From Gammaproteobacteria bacterium (GTDB taxonomy: Bacteria; Pseudomonadota; Gammaproteobacteria; SZUA-140), in the NCBI GenBank assembly GCA_015488555.1, contig WFNO01000078.1:1-39175 (forward strand): a stretch of DNA of 39,175 nucleotides, read 5' to 3'. Under the pieces are notes generated by a model. That model was given only the letters and a program-made list of their open reading frames with translations, made no database searches and was not told the DNA's origin. Shown one piece after another: positions 19,875 through 28,193 of this stretch; within the stretch, counting starts at the first letter, position 1, and the number at the start of each line of letters is the position of its first letter. A program made the translations under genes and the position numbers.

Positions 19875-21389
19875 ATGTTCTCCGGACTTCCCTTGTTGAG
19901 CTTGATGATCTGGTTGCCCATCACCGGCGGCATCGCCACCCTGGTGGCCAGTCGCGGTGGCAGGAACGTGATGCGCTGGGTGGCCCTGGTATTCGCGGCG
20001 CTGACCTTTTTGTTCTCCTTGCCGTTATTCATCGGTTTCGACACCACCACCCATCAGATGCAGTTCGTGGAGAAAGTGGCCTGGATTCCTTCCTTCAATA
20101 TCCACTATCACCTGGGCGTGGATGGCATCTCCATGCCCCTGATCCTGCTCACCACTTTCACCACGCTGTTGGTGGTGATCGCCGCCTGGGAGGTCATCCA
20201 GTACCGCCAAGCTCAGTATCTGGCCGCCTTTCTCATCATGGAAGGGCTCATGAATGGGGTTTTCGCTGCTCTCGATGGGATTCTCTTCTACGTCTTTTGG
20301 GAGGCCATGCTCATCCCCATGTTCCTCATCATCGGCATCTGGGGAGGTCCGCGGCGGGTGTATGCGGCCTTCAAATTTTTTCTCTACACTTTTCTCGGTT
20401 CGGTACTGTTGCTGGTGGCGCTCATCTACCTGTTCTACCAGACAGACAGCTTCGCCATCCTGGATTTCCACGAGGTCAAGATCGGGCTCACGGCACAGTT
20501 GCTCATCTTCATCGCCTTCCTGGTGGCCTTTGCCGTCAAGATTCCCATGTGGCCGGTACACACCTGGTTGCCGGATGCCCATGTGGAAGCTCCCACCGGC
20601 GGTTCGGTGATCCTCGCTGCCATCATGCTGAAAATGGGAGCTTATGGTTTCGTGCGCTTCATGTTACCCATCGTACCCGATGCCAGCGCCCAGCTCACGG
20701 GGCTCATCATATCGCTGTCTCTCATCGCTATTGTCTACATCGCACTGGTGGCCCTGGTTCAGGAAGACATGAAGAAGCTCATTGCCTACTCTTCCATTTC
20801 GCACATGGGCTTCGTGACACTGGGCTTCTTCACCGTGTTCGCCATTGTCGCCTCCACTGGTGAGCTGCATGGTGCGGCCATGGGTGTGGAAGGTGCCCTG
20901 GTGCAAATGATTTCCCACGGATTCATTTCGGGGGCCCTATTCTTTTGCGTGGGTGTTATGTACGACCGCATGCATAGTCGTCGCATCAGCGACTACGGCG
21001 GGGTGGTCAATACCATGCCCGTCTTTGCCTCTTTCATGGTCTTGTTCGCGCTGGCCAATACCGGCCTGCCCGGGACCTCGGGCTTCGTTGGAGAGTTCCT
21101 GGTGATCATGAGTGCCTTCAAGGCCAATTTCTGGTATGCCTTCTTCGCCGCCCTGACCTTGGTCCTGGGAGCGGCCTATACTTTGTGGATGATCAAGCGC
21201 GTGATCTTCGGCAAGGTGGCCAACGAACAGGTGGCCAAACTCGAGGATCTCAATCCGCGCGAATTCCTGGTGCTGGGTTCGCTGGCGGTTCTGGTGATGC
21301 TGGTGGGTATCTGGCCCGATCCGCTGCTGGAAGTGATGCATGCCACGGTGGAGAATCTGCTGGTGCAGGCCACCACTTCGAAACTGTAG
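19875..21389 (+). CDS. nuoM: NADH-quinone oxidoreductase subunit M
   Basis: NuoM is the second antiporter-like proton pump. The 504-residue, 14-helix protein shows the TM5 glutamate in FYVFWEAMLIPMFLIIGIWG, the central broken helix with AFAVKIPMWPVHTWLPDAH and VEAPTGGSVILAAIMLKMG, and the TM12 region NTGLPGTSGFVGEFLV, whose Glu replaces Lys as usual for NuoM. ATG 19875 has ATAAGG upstream at about 9 nt. It is followed by nuoN after 42 nt. Confidence 0.98.
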   Translation: MFSGLPLLSLMIWLPITGGIATLVASRGGRNVMRWVALVFAALTFLFSLPLFIGFDTTTHQMQFVEKVAWIPSFNIHYHLGVDGISMPLILLTTFTTLLVVIAAWEVIQYRQAQYLAAFLIMEGLMNGVFAALDGILFYVFWEAMLIPMFLIIGIWGGPRRVYAAFKFFLYTFLGSVLLLVALIYLFYQTDSFAILDFHEVKIGLTAQLLIFIAFLVAFAVKIPMWPVHTWLPDAHVEAPTGGSVILAAIMLKMGAYGFVRFMLPIVPDASAQLTGLIISLSLIAIVYIALVALVQEDMKKLIAYSSISHMGFVTLGFFTVFAIVASTGELHGAAMGVEGALVQMISHGFISGALFFCVGVMYDRMHSRRISDYGGVVNTMPVFASFMVLFALANTGLPGTSGFVGEFLVIMSAFKANFWYAFFAALTLVLGAAYTLWMIKRVIFGKVANEQVAKLEDLNPREFLVLGSLAVLVMLVGIWPDPLLEVMHATVENLLVQATTSKL

Positions 21390-21431
21390 CGGCGATTTCA
21401 ACGACTAGCGGAAAGAGCGACAGACGGATCA

Positions 21432-22868
21432 ATGATTTTCGAATTTCCCAATTTCGTCCCTGCTCTGGCAGAGATTTTCGTGGTCACCATGGCCTGTCTG
21501 GTGCTGTTGGTGGACCTGTTCCTCAGCGAGCGTAATCGGGTGTTCACCTATTTGCTGGCTCAAGCCACCTTGCTAGGGGCCGCGGTGCTCACGGTGAGCA
21601 TTCACGACAACAGCACGGAACTCACTTTCAGTGGCAGTTTCATTCGCGACGCCATGGGTGACGTGCTCAAGGTCTTCATTTATTTGATCACCGCCGTGGT
21701 ATTTCTCTATTCCCGCGAGTATCTGCTGGCGCGCAAGCTGTTCAAAGGTGAGTTCTTCGTCCTCGGCTTGTTCGCTGTGCTGGGCATGATGATCATGGTC
21801 TCTGCGCATAGTCTCCTGACCCTCTATTTGGGGTTGGAGTTGCTGTCACTGTCCCTGTATGCCATGGTCGCCTTGCACCGTGATTCCATGTCTGCCTCGG
21901 AGGCGGCTATGAAGTATTTCATTCTCGGTGCCATTGCTTCCGGCATATTGCTCTACGGCATGTCGCTTCTCTATGGCGCCACAGGTAAGTTGGAGATTGC
22001 CGCTATTGCCGAGATCGTCGGACAGAGCGCTCTCGACGACTTGGTGCTGTTGCTGGCAGTAACCTTCATCGTTGTCGGCCTCGCCTTCAAACTGGGTGCG
22101 GTACCGTTCCACATGTGGATTCCCGACGTCTATCATGGAGCACCTACCCCAGTGACTCTATTCATCAGCGCCGCCCCCAAGATCGCCGCTTTTGCCATGC
22201 TTATGCGGCTGCTGGTGGAAGGATTGGGCGAGTTACACATGCAGTGGCAGGACATGCTGGTGATTCTCGCTGCTCTGTCCATCGTCTTGGGCAACGTAGT
22301 GGCCATCGCCCAGCGCAACATCAAGCGCATGCTGGCCTATTCCACCATCGCCCACGTCGGTTTTCTCCTGCTCGGCATCCTATCTGGCAGCGTGGCGGGC
22401 AACTCGGGGGCCATGTTTTACGTACTGGTCTATGCCCTCATGACCCTGGGCGCCTTCGGTATGGTGCTGCTGCTGAGCCGCGCCGGGTTCGAGGCCGATG
22501 CCATCGAGGACTTCAAAGGACTCAACGAGCGCAGCCCCTGGTTTGCCTTCGTCATGCTGATCCTGATGTTCTCCATGGCTGGAGTGCCTCCGTTGGTGGG
22601 CTTCTATGCCAAGCTGGCAGTATTGCGGGCGGTGGTGGATGTCGGTTTGGTGTGGCTCGCGGTACTGGCCGTGCTCTTCTCCGTAGTGGGGGCCTTCTAT
22701 TACCTGCGCATCGTCAAGTTCATGTACTTCGACAAACCCGAGGAGAGCGCTCCCATCAGCGCCGCCTTCGACATGCGCGCCGTGATGAGCGCTAACGGGC
22801 TCCTGATCCTCGGTTTGGGGATCTATCCCAGCGCTCTGATGGCCTTGTGCGTGACCGTGTTGCGCTGA
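21432..22868 (+). CDS. nuoN: NADH-quinone oxidoreductase subunit N
   Basis: NuoN is the third antiporter-like pump, next to NuoK. The 478 residues include the TM5 glutamate ([19 protein letters not shown]), the lysine of the broken helix ([35 protein letters not shown]) and the TM12 region [17 protein letters not shown] with Lys. It is the last nuo gene. A 126-nt spacer follows before surE; it has the pair GCACCC/GGGTGC but no T-run, so no clear terminator. Confidence 0.98.
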   Translation: MIFEFPNFVPALAEIFVVTMACLVLLVDLFLSERNRVFTYLLAQATLLGAAVLTVSIHDNSTELTFSGSFIRDAMGDVLKVFIYLITAVVFLYSREYLLARKLFKGEFFVLGLFAVLGMMIMVSAHSLLTLYLGLELLSLSLYAMVALHRDSMSASEAAMKYFILGAIASGILLYGMSLLYGATGKLEIAAIAEIVGQSALDDLVLLLAVTFIVVGLAFKLGAVPFHMWIPDVYHGAPTPVTLFISAAPKIAAFAMLMRLLVEGLGELHMQWQDMLVILAALSIVLGNVVAIAQRNIKRMLAYSTIAHVGFLLLGILSGSVAGNSGAMFYVLVYALMTLGAFGMVLLLSRAGFEADAIEDFKGLNERSPWFAFVMLILMFSMAGVPPLVGFYAKLAVLRAVVDVGLVWLAVLAVLFSVVGAFYYLRIVKFMYFDKPEESAPISAAFDMRAVMSANGLLILGLGIYPSALMALCVTVLR

Positions 22869-22956
22869 TCGCACCGCGGGCCGTCCCGTTCTCGTTCCGG
22901 GCTCGTTTTCCAGGCCGCCATGCGGCACCCGTTCCCTTCCACGCGGAGAGGGTGCG

Positions 22957-22985
22957 TTTACCGCCTGGTTCGAATCCGCTACAGT
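22957..22985 (+). promoter_or_regulatory. Candidate surE promoter ending 9 nt before the start codon
   Basis: TTTACC (22957-22962), 17 nt spacing, TACAGT (22980-22985); each box matches consensus at four of six positions. The expected transcription start falls at about 22992-22995, at or next to the surE ATG (22995). The bases between (CTTGGCCAT) have no Shine-Dalgarno sequence. This arrangement would produce a leaderless mRNA. Confidence 0.4.
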
Positions 22986-22994
22986 CTTGGCCAT

Positions 22995-23786
22995 ATGCAC
23001 ATCCTTATCAGCAACGACGACGGTTATCGTGCCCCGGGCCTGGCGAGTCTGGTGAAGAGTCTCGGCGGACTGGCCCGTGTGACGGTGGTGGTGCCCGACC
23101 GTGATCGTAGCGGAGCCAGCAATTCACTCACCCTGGACAATCCCATCCGTGCTACGATGCTGGAAAACGGCTTCATTCGCGTCAACGGTACCCCCACGGA
23201 TTGTGTGCACCTGGCTATCACCGGCTTACTGGAAGAGGAACCCGATATGGTGGTGTCCGGCATCAACGCGGGTGCCAATCTGGGAGACGACGTGCTGTAT
23301 TCCGGTACCGTGGCGGCCGCCATGGAAGGGCGCTTCCTGGGCTTGCCGGCGATGGCGGTATCGCTGGCCGGCATCCGGCCCAATGCCCAGCTTCAACACT
23401 TTGCCACCGCAGCCCGTGTCGCCGAGCGCATGGTGGTGGGGCTGCAGGCCGAACCTCTGCCGTCCGATATCATTCTCAATGTCAATGTACCGGATCTGCC
23501 TTGGGAACGCTTGGCGGGTACGCGGGTGACGCGCCTGGGACATCGCCACAAGGCAGAACCGGTGATTCAAACCAAGGATCCACGCGGTCAGCCCATCTAC
23601 TGGGTGGGCCCTTCCGGTCCGGAGCAGGATGCCGGCCCAGGAACTGATTTCCATGCTGTCCGCCATGGTTATGTCTCAGTCACGCCCCTGCAGGTGGATC
23701 TCACGCGCCATCAGGCTCTGCCCTTGCTCGAGGACTGGTTGGCGCACCTGGAGGTAGGGCCCGCGCCAGTACCGGGAGATACCTGA
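22995..23786 (+). CDS. surE: 5'/3'-nucleotidase SurE
   Basis: SurE is a cytoplasmic metal-dependent nucleoside-monophosphate phosphatase linked to survival in stationary phase. The 263-residue product starts with the metal-binding [15 protein letters not shown] (Asp8, Asp9) and carries the other active-site loops: [31 protein letters not shown] and AAMEGRFLG. Length is about ten residues more than E. coli SurE, at the C-terminus. It shares a TGATG junction with pcm (stop 23784-23786, next start 23786), the standard surE-pcm coupling. Upstream in-frame starts (for example 22920) lack similarity and precede the promoter-like boxes. Confidence 0.96.
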   Translation: MHILISNDDGYRAPGLASLVKSLGGLARVTVVVPDRDRSGASNSLTLDNPIRATMLENGFIRVNGTPTDCVHLAITGLLEEEPDMVVSGINAGANLGDDVLYSGTVAAAMEGRFLGLPAMAVSLAGIRPNAQLQHFATAARVAERMVVGLQAEPLPSDIILNVNVPDLPWERLAGTRVTRLGHRHKAEPVIQTKDPRGQPIYWVGPSGPEQDAGPGTDFHAVRHGYVSVTPLQVDLTRHQALPLLEDWLAHLEVGPAPVPGDT

Positions 23787-24445
23787 TGCGCCATCACTTG
23801 CAGGGTATCGGCATGACCTCCCAGCGCACGCGCGATCGCCTGGTGGAGCGGCTGTCGCGGGAAGGTATCACCAGTGAAGCGGTGCTCGAGGCCATGCGTG
23901 AAATCCCACGGCATATTTTCGTGGACGAGGCCCTGGCCAGCCGGGCCTATGAGAACACCGCCCTGCCCATCGGCTATGGCCAGACCATCTCCCAGCCCTA
24001 CATCGTGGCGCGCATGACAGAGATTCTGCTGCGTGACGGCCCTCTGCGGCGGGTACTGGAAATCGGTACCGGTTCCGGTTATCAAGCAGCGGTGTTGGCT
24101 CGTTTGGTGGCTGAGGTCTATACCGTGGAGCGCGTGGACGCTCTACAACGCAAGGCTCGACGCCGTTTCCGCGAACTGGGCCTGCGTAATATACGTCTCA
24201 AACATTGCGACGGCAAGCTGGGTTGGCCCGGTTATGCTCCTTTCGACGGCATCCTGGCCACGGCCGCTCCGGTCGAGATCCCACCAGCGTTGCTGGCGCA
24301 GTTGGCGCCGGGCGGTCGGCTGGTATGTCCGGTGGGGCGCCGTGGTGGACAGCGTCTGGTGCTGGTCGCGCGTACCACTCAAGGGTTCGTGGAAGAGGTC
24401 CTGGAGCCGGTGAGTTTCGTTCCACTGATGACGGGCGAGCGCTGA
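23786..24445 (+). CDS. pcm: Protein-L-isoaspartate O-methyltransferase
   Basis: Pcm methylates L-isoaspartyl residues formed by ageing of Asn and Asp, starting their repair; SAM is the methyl donor. The 219-residue product contains the substrate-region [19 protein letters not shown], the SAM-binding [16 protein letters not shown], the acidic strand [10 protein letters not shown] and [24 protein letters not shown] 23786 overlaps the surE stop. ATG 23813 ([14 protein letters not shown]), preceded by AGGG, would give 210 residues, closer to the family length, and is a serious alternative. yqaA and nlpD follow on the same strand. Confidence 0.96.
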   Translation: MRHHLQGIGMTSQRTRDRLVERLSREGITSEAVLEAMREIPRHIFVDEALASRAYENTALPIGYGQTISQPYIVARMTEILLRDGPLRRVLEIGTGSGYQAAVLARLVAEVYTVERVDALQRKARRRFRELGLRNIRLKHCDGKLGWPGYAPFDGILATAAPVEIPPALLAQLAPGGRLVCPVGRRGGQRLVLVARTTQGFVEEVLEPVSFVPLMTGER

Positions 24446-24475
24446 GAGGCGCGGCCACGACGCGCCATCGCAATC

Positions 24476-25045
24476 ATGTTCTCGGCACTCTATGCGCGGG
24501 TGGTACGGTGGGCGGGTCACCGCCATGCGCCTTGGTATTTGGGAGTCCTGAGCTTTGCCGAAGCGTCTTTTTTCCCCGTGCCGCCCGATGTCATGCTGGC
24601 ACCCATGGTATTGGCTCGCCGGCAGCGGGCTTGGTTCTATGCTACACTCACCACTTTGACCTCAGTCGCTGGTGGCGTGGCGGGCTATCTGCTGGGCATG
24701 TGGGCCTTTGAGTGGGTGGCACCTCTCATTCGCGAGGTCGGCTATTGGCCAGCCTATCTGCAGGCCCGGGATTGGTTCGCCACCTGGGGGGTGATCGTGG
24801 TGTTCATCGCCGGCTTCTCTCCCATTCCCTACAAGGTGTTCACTGTCAGCGCAGGAGCTGCCGGCATGGCTTTTTTACCCTTCGTCTTCGCTTCCATGGT
24901 GGGGCGCGGAGGGCGTTTCTTTTTAGTGGCGGCCCTTATCTACTGGGGTGGCGTGCACATGGACCGCTGGTTGCGCCAGTACCTAGATCGGGTGGGTTGG
25001 CTGCTGTTGGCCGCAGGCGTTCTGGTGTATTATCTGCTGCGTTGA
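24476..25045 (+). CDS. yqaA: YqaA-family membrane protein (DedA/SNARE-associated fold)
   Basis: This is a 189-residue integral membrane protein of the VTT/DedA-like superfamily. Family signatures are the re-entrant segment SFAEASFFPVPPDVML near residue 24-39 and the second FSPIPYKVFTVSAGAAGM around residue 119-136, each with the Pro-rich motif expected in this fold, plus a GRGGRFF segment before the last helices. Relatives are thought to act in lipid or small-molecule transport, but YqaA itself has no settled function. Position between pcm and nlpD is common in gammaproteobacteria. ATG 24476 lacks a strong ribosome-binding site (GCCATCGCAATC). Confidence 0.88.
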   Translation: MFSALYARVVRWAGHRHAPWYLGVLSFAEASFFPVPPDVMLAPMVLARRQRAWFYATLTTLTSVAGGVAGYLLGMWAFEWVAPLIREVGYWPAYLQARDWFATWGVIVVFIAGFSPIPYKVFTVSAGAAGMAFLPFVFASMVGRGGRFFLVAALIYWGGVHMDRWLRQYLDRVGWLLLAAGVLVYYLLR

Positions 25046-25066
25046 TTTCCAGAGAAAGCCGCGCCT

Positions 25067-25915
25067 GTGAAGCTGTGCATGTGGAGCGGACGGTGCCTGA
25101 TCGCAGTCGCTACCGTATTGGCACTGGTTGCCTGCGGCACGTTTGGACAACATATCGTGCGTAAGGGAGAGACTCTCTATTCTATCAGCTGGCGTTATGG
25201 CCTCGACTACCGGGAAGTGGCAGCCTGGAACGGGCTGGCTCCCCCCTATGTCATTCATGAGGGCCAGCACCTGCGCCTCACACCGCCAATCGGACGACGC
25301 CCAGCGTTCGGTATGGGATCCACCCGACGCCCCTTTCCCGCTGAGACAGGCCGTACCTCAAGCATAGTAGCCGGCCGTGGCGGCGCAAGTACGGCGTCAC
25401 CACCGGCTGTGGCGGGAGGAGGACAAAACCCTACTGAAAGAGTCGCCGGGGGAGCTGTTACCAGTAAGACTGCAAGAGGCGCAGCCGTCGAGATCGTAGG
25501 AAATGCTCGAGTGCCAGACTGGACGTGGCCTGCGCATGGGCGCGTGATCGGGCGCTTCGTGCGCGGTAAACCGGGGCGTAAGGGAATCGACATCGCGGGT
25601 ACCCCCGGTACACCGATCTACGCAGCCGCGGCCGGGCGCGTGGTCTACAGCGGCAACGGGATTCCCCGCTACGGGAATCTGCTCATCATCAAGCACAACG
25701 ACAAATATCTCAGCGCCTATGCCCACAACCGGCGCTTGTTGGTGCAAGAAGGCGCCGTGGTGAAGCGGGGGCAGCTGATCGCCGAGATGGGGCGCAGTGG
25801 CACCGGTGTGTCGCAGGTGATGCTGCATTTCGAGATTCGGGTGGACGGCGAACCCGTCGATCCCCTTGCTTATCTACCGTCTCCAAAAGAGGTATCACCG
25901 TCTGTTCCGAAATGA
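25067..25915 (+). CDS. nlpD: NlpD-like lipoprotein (LysM + degenerate M23 domain)
   Basis: NlpD-type proteins sit in the outer membrane facing the periplasm, bind peptidoglycan and activate the amidase AmiC during cell separation. The 282-residue product has a type II signal with lipobox LVAC (Cys23), a LysM domain (about 28-72: HIVRKGETLYSISWRYGLDY), a low-complexity linker, and a C-terminal M23 domain (about 175-275). The usual metal ligand His in HxGxDxA is Lys here (RKGIDIAG), while LHFEIRVDG is kept, so it is probably a non-enzymatic activator as in E. coli. Start is GTG 25067 with AGAGAAAG upstream; ATG 25079 is possible. rpoS, the usual next gene, is not present. Confidence 0.9.
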   Translation: MKLCMWSGRCLIAVATVLALVACGTFGQHIVRKGETLYSISWRYGLDYREVAAWNGLAPPYVIHEGQHLRLTPPIGRRPAFGMGSTRRPFPAETGRTSSIVAGRGGASTASPPAVAGGGQNPTERVAGGAVTSKTARGAAVEIVGNARVPDWTWPAHGRVIGRFVRGKPGRKGIDIAGTPGTPIYAAAAGRVVYSGNGIPRYGNLLIIKHNDKYLSAYAHNRRLLVQEGAVVKRGQLIAEMGRSGTGVSQVMLHFEIRVDGEPVDPLAYLPSPKEVSPSVPK

Positions 25916-26028
25916 ATCATGCCGCTCCTGGCATCGCGACCATGGGCGGAAGCGGTTGGCCAGTACTTTCGGGAAAATGGCATTTCTAACGACATGAATC
26001 ATAGGGTCAAGAGGGAGGAGGAAAAGCA

Positions 26029-26799
26029 GTGAGAAAAACATTCATCGTACTCGCGGTGTGTTGTTTGTTGTTGTCCGCCACGGCGGTGGCTCGGGATTTC
26101 AAGGTCTATGGTTACAAGACGCTGGGACCAGGGGAGATTGAACTGGTGTACTGGACGGACTACGTTCTACAGTCCGATCAGAAGATGAAATATTTCGGCC
26201 AGACCGTGGATCGTGAATCCTTGTGGGCTCATACTTTGGAGGTGGAATACGGGGTGACCGACCGCTTCATGTTGGCCACCTACCTGGATTACGAACAGCC
26301 GGACGGAGAAGATTTCGAATTCGTACAGGCCCGCATCATCGCTGCTCGCTACCGCTTCGGCGAGCCCGGTGAGCATGCCTTCGACACGGCCCTATACGTG
26401 GAATATTATCTGCCGCGCGAAAGCTGGCAAGGCGAGGCTAAGGAGAAGGCGGAGCTGCGCCTGATCATGGAGAAGGATCTGGGCGGCAGCAAGCTGACCT
26501 TGAATCCCAAGTTCGAGAAGGTAACCAGCGGACCCGGCATCGAAGAGGGAGTGGAGTTCGAGTACGGCGTCAGCCTCTATAGCAAGTGGCGCGGGGCTTT
26601 CAAGTGGGGGCTGGAGGTCTACGGGGGGATTGGAGAATTCGTGAACCTGAAACCCATGGACCAGCAGAAACACTACCTGGTGCCTGCCGCCACCTGGAAA
26701 GTGGCCGAGCATTTGAAGTGGAATCTGGGTGCTGCCTTCGGTCTTACCGGTGCTGCCGATGATGTGGTCCTCAAGAGCATCCTGGCGTGGGAGATCTGA
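26029..26799 (+). CDS. Outer-membrane beta-barrel protein of unknown role
   Basis: The 256-residue product has an N-terminal signal peptide (RKTFIVLAVCCLLLSATAVA, likely cleaved before RDF). Alternating polar/aromatic strands follow, such as EIELVYWTDYVL, FMLATYLDYEQ, ARIIAARYRFGE and DTALYVEYYLPR, and the protein ends ...VVLKSILAWEI. This is the pattern of a medium-size outer-membrane beta barrel of about 10-12 strands. I cannot assign a transport substrate. Start is GTG 26029 with a very strong GGGAGGAGG (26013-26021). It is separated from nlpD by 113 nt and has a terminator 31 nt after its stop, so it can be a transcription unit end. It occupies the place where rpoS normally follows nlpD. 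Confidence 0.7.
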   Translation: MRKTFIVLAVCCLLLSATAVARDFKVYGYKTLGPGEIELVYWTDYVLQSDQKMKYFGQTVDRESLWAHTLEVEYGVTDRFMLATYLDYEQPDGEDFEFVQARIIAARYRFGEPGEHAFDTALYVEYYLPRESWQGEAKEKAELRLIMEKDLGGSKLTLNPKFEKVTSGPGIEEGVEFEYGVSLYSKWRGAFKWGLEVYGGIGEFVNLKPMDQQKHYLVPAATWKVAEHLKWNLGAAFGLTGAADDVVLKSILAWEI

Positions 26800-26830
26800 T
26801 CTGCGCGCCTGTTCGTGCAATGGACGAAGA

Positions 26831-26854
26831 GCCCGGATTCGGGCCGGGCCTTTT
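26831..26854 (+). terminator. Rho-independent terminator after the beta-barrel gene
   Basis: Stem GCCCGG (26831-26836) pairs with CCGGGC (26844-26849) around a 7-nt loop, followed by CTTTT (26850-26854). An alternative 5-bp stem GCCCG/CGGGC with a 4-nt loop overlaps it. It closes the plus-strand nuo/surE/nlpD side and lies between convergent genes. For the minus-strand gene ending at 26858 it is a weaker terminator, because the stem is followed by TCTTCG on that strand. Confidence 0.75.
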
Positions 26855-26857
26855 CCT

Positions 26858-27307
26858 TCAGGATTCGATCATCAGGAGGGCAGCGGCGAAATGGCGTCGG
26901 TCCGACATGAGAATGTTGTAGGTGCGGCAGGCCGCACCCGTGTCCATCACCTCAATGCCGATACCGCGTTCCATAAGGGAGACCAACAGGTCGTGAGCGG
27001 GCCAACGCAGGCGGGCACCACTACCGAACAGGATCAGTTCCACGTCCTGTTCGGCGAGGATGTCGAAATGGGCGCGGGAGAGATCCTCGAAGCGCTGCGG
27101 CGGCCAGTCGAAGAGGTGCTGGGGCATGAGTACCAGGCTGCGATGGCGGGTCTCACGACGCACGGGCGGCTGCAGTGGCGTAACCTTGTCCGCGTGCATT
27201 TGCGGGGATTCAACGTCCAGGGCGCGAGGGATGGTGATGGTGATTTCACCGCGGTCGTAGGCGTGGATGCCGTAGCAAGTGGGATCGCGTTCGAGGGTGA
27301 AATGCAT
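26858..27307 (-). CDS. Mth938/DUF498-family protein (NDUFAF3-like)
   Basis: The 149-residue cytoplasmic protein matches the Mth938-like (DUF498/DUF598) family: an N-terminal GIHAYDRGEITI segment, a central VELILFGSGARLRWP strand-loop and the signature GIGIEVMDTGAACRTYNIL followed by AAALL. The mitochondrial member NDUFAF3 is a complex I assembly factor; the role of bacterial members is not settled. Here the gene lies 4 kb from nuoN, convergent to the nlpD-side genes, which fits but does not prove a link to complex I. ATG 27307 has GGAGGA upstream. It is the last gene of the minus-strand cluster. Confidence 0.85.
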   Translation of the reverse strand: MHFTLERDPTCYGIHAYDRGEITITIPRALDVESPQMHADKVTPLQPPVRRETRHRSLVLMPQHLFDWPPQRFEDLSRAHFDILAEQDVELILFGSGARLRWPAHDLLVSLMERGIGIEVMDTGAACRTYNILMSDRRHFAAALLMIES

Positions 27308-27401
27308 GAGATCGTCCTCCCTGCCGCAGGGCGTTCGCCTGGCTGACGTTCCGATTGTAGCCGAAAGCCGCGGGCAATGACAGCGCCCGCGCAGCAGCGG
27401 T

Positions 27402-28193
27402 TCAGGGTGCCGAATGGAAGGTGATGTCCCCGTACCAAGCCTCGGCGCTTGCTCCTGTGTCGTCGGTGTCTGTCATGATGGCGACCCCGGTGATGAGGGG
27501 TGGTTCGCGGCCGAAGACGTGGCGGAAGTCTTCCCGTACGTTGCGCTCCACGGTGTGCCAGCGGCCCACCCCGGCCGGACCGCTGGCGACGACGATCATG
27601 CGAGTGAAGTCGGTGTAGGCATTGGCGATGATGGTCCCGGGGGCGGCGCGGCGCGCCCACACGTAGTTGAGGGCCGCGGCCGGCAGGTCGCCGTAGAGCA
27701 GGCGTGCCGCTTGGTGTTTCAGCCGCCGGCCCCAACTCATGGCCTCTGGGTCGTAGGCGAAGGTGAGATACAGGCGGGCGGGATAGTCGTCGCCGTCCTT
27801 GCGGCGGATGTCGCTGTGCTCGATGAGGCCGCCGATCTTCCACCGCCAGCGGACGATTGGGGTGCGGCGGGGATCGATTTCGATTCTGCGGATGAGCGCG
27901 GCGGCGGCAGCCCGGCTCTGTGCGCGCACTACGGTGACCCCGCCTTCGCGAACCAGGCGGTAACGGGTGTGGCGGGGGATCTTGGGGAAGGTGAGCAGCT
28001 CCCAGCCCGGCGGCGGTGCGGCAGCGGGCGGCAGAGAGGAGAAGGCGCCCACCGTCAGGGTTTCGGCCTGAAGAGGCAGGGAGCAGAGCAATATGAGCAG
28101 CAGAATCGGTGATATATCGCGAGACCACGGGTTCACGAAAAGATCGCGAGCGCGGCTGCGGGGAACTTCAAGATGGCTATAAAGACTCTCCAT
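27402..28193 (-). CDS. Secreted DUF3047-family protein
   Basis: The product matches DUF3047: paired segments TPIVRWRWKIGGLIEHSDIRR, DYPARLYLTFAY, ALNYVWARRAAPGTIIANAY and the ending DTDDTGASAEAWYGDITF. A hydrophobic segment ISPILLLILLCSLPLQA-ET reads as a signal peptide, so a periplasmic location is likely. Function is unknown; the fold resembles carbohydrate-binding beta sandwiches in my judgement, which is inference. Start options: ATG 28193 (263 residues, overlaps the upstream GGDEF gene end by 17 nt) or GTG 28136 (244 residues, places the signal peptide at the N-terminus). Neither has a good ribosome-binding site, so translational coupling to the GGDEF gene is likely. Confidence 0.75.
   Translation of the reverse strand: MESLYSHLEVPRSRARDLFVNPWSRDISPILLLILLCSLPLQAETLTVGAFSSLPPAAAPPPGWELLTFPKIPRHTRYRLVREGGVTVVRAQSRAAAAALIRRIEIDPRRTPIVRWRWKIGGLIEHSDIRRKDGDDYPARLYLTFAYDPEAMSWGRRLKHQAARLLYGDLPAAALNYVWARRAAPGTIIANAYTDFTRMIVVASGPAGVGRWHTVERNVREDFRHVFGREPPLITGVAIMTDTDDTGASAEAWYGDITFHSAP

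Noticed and set aside
22869-22955. Possible terminator after nuoN
   Set aside because: GCACCC/GGGTGC and CCCG/CGGG pairs exist, but the loops are long or the stems only 4-6 bp and there is no proper T-run.
27034-28128. 364-codon minus-strand frame across the DUF498 and DUF3047 genes
   Set aside because: It runs in another frame of the same strand; the translation is Arg/Pro/His-rich without a domain, while both overlapped frames have family matches.
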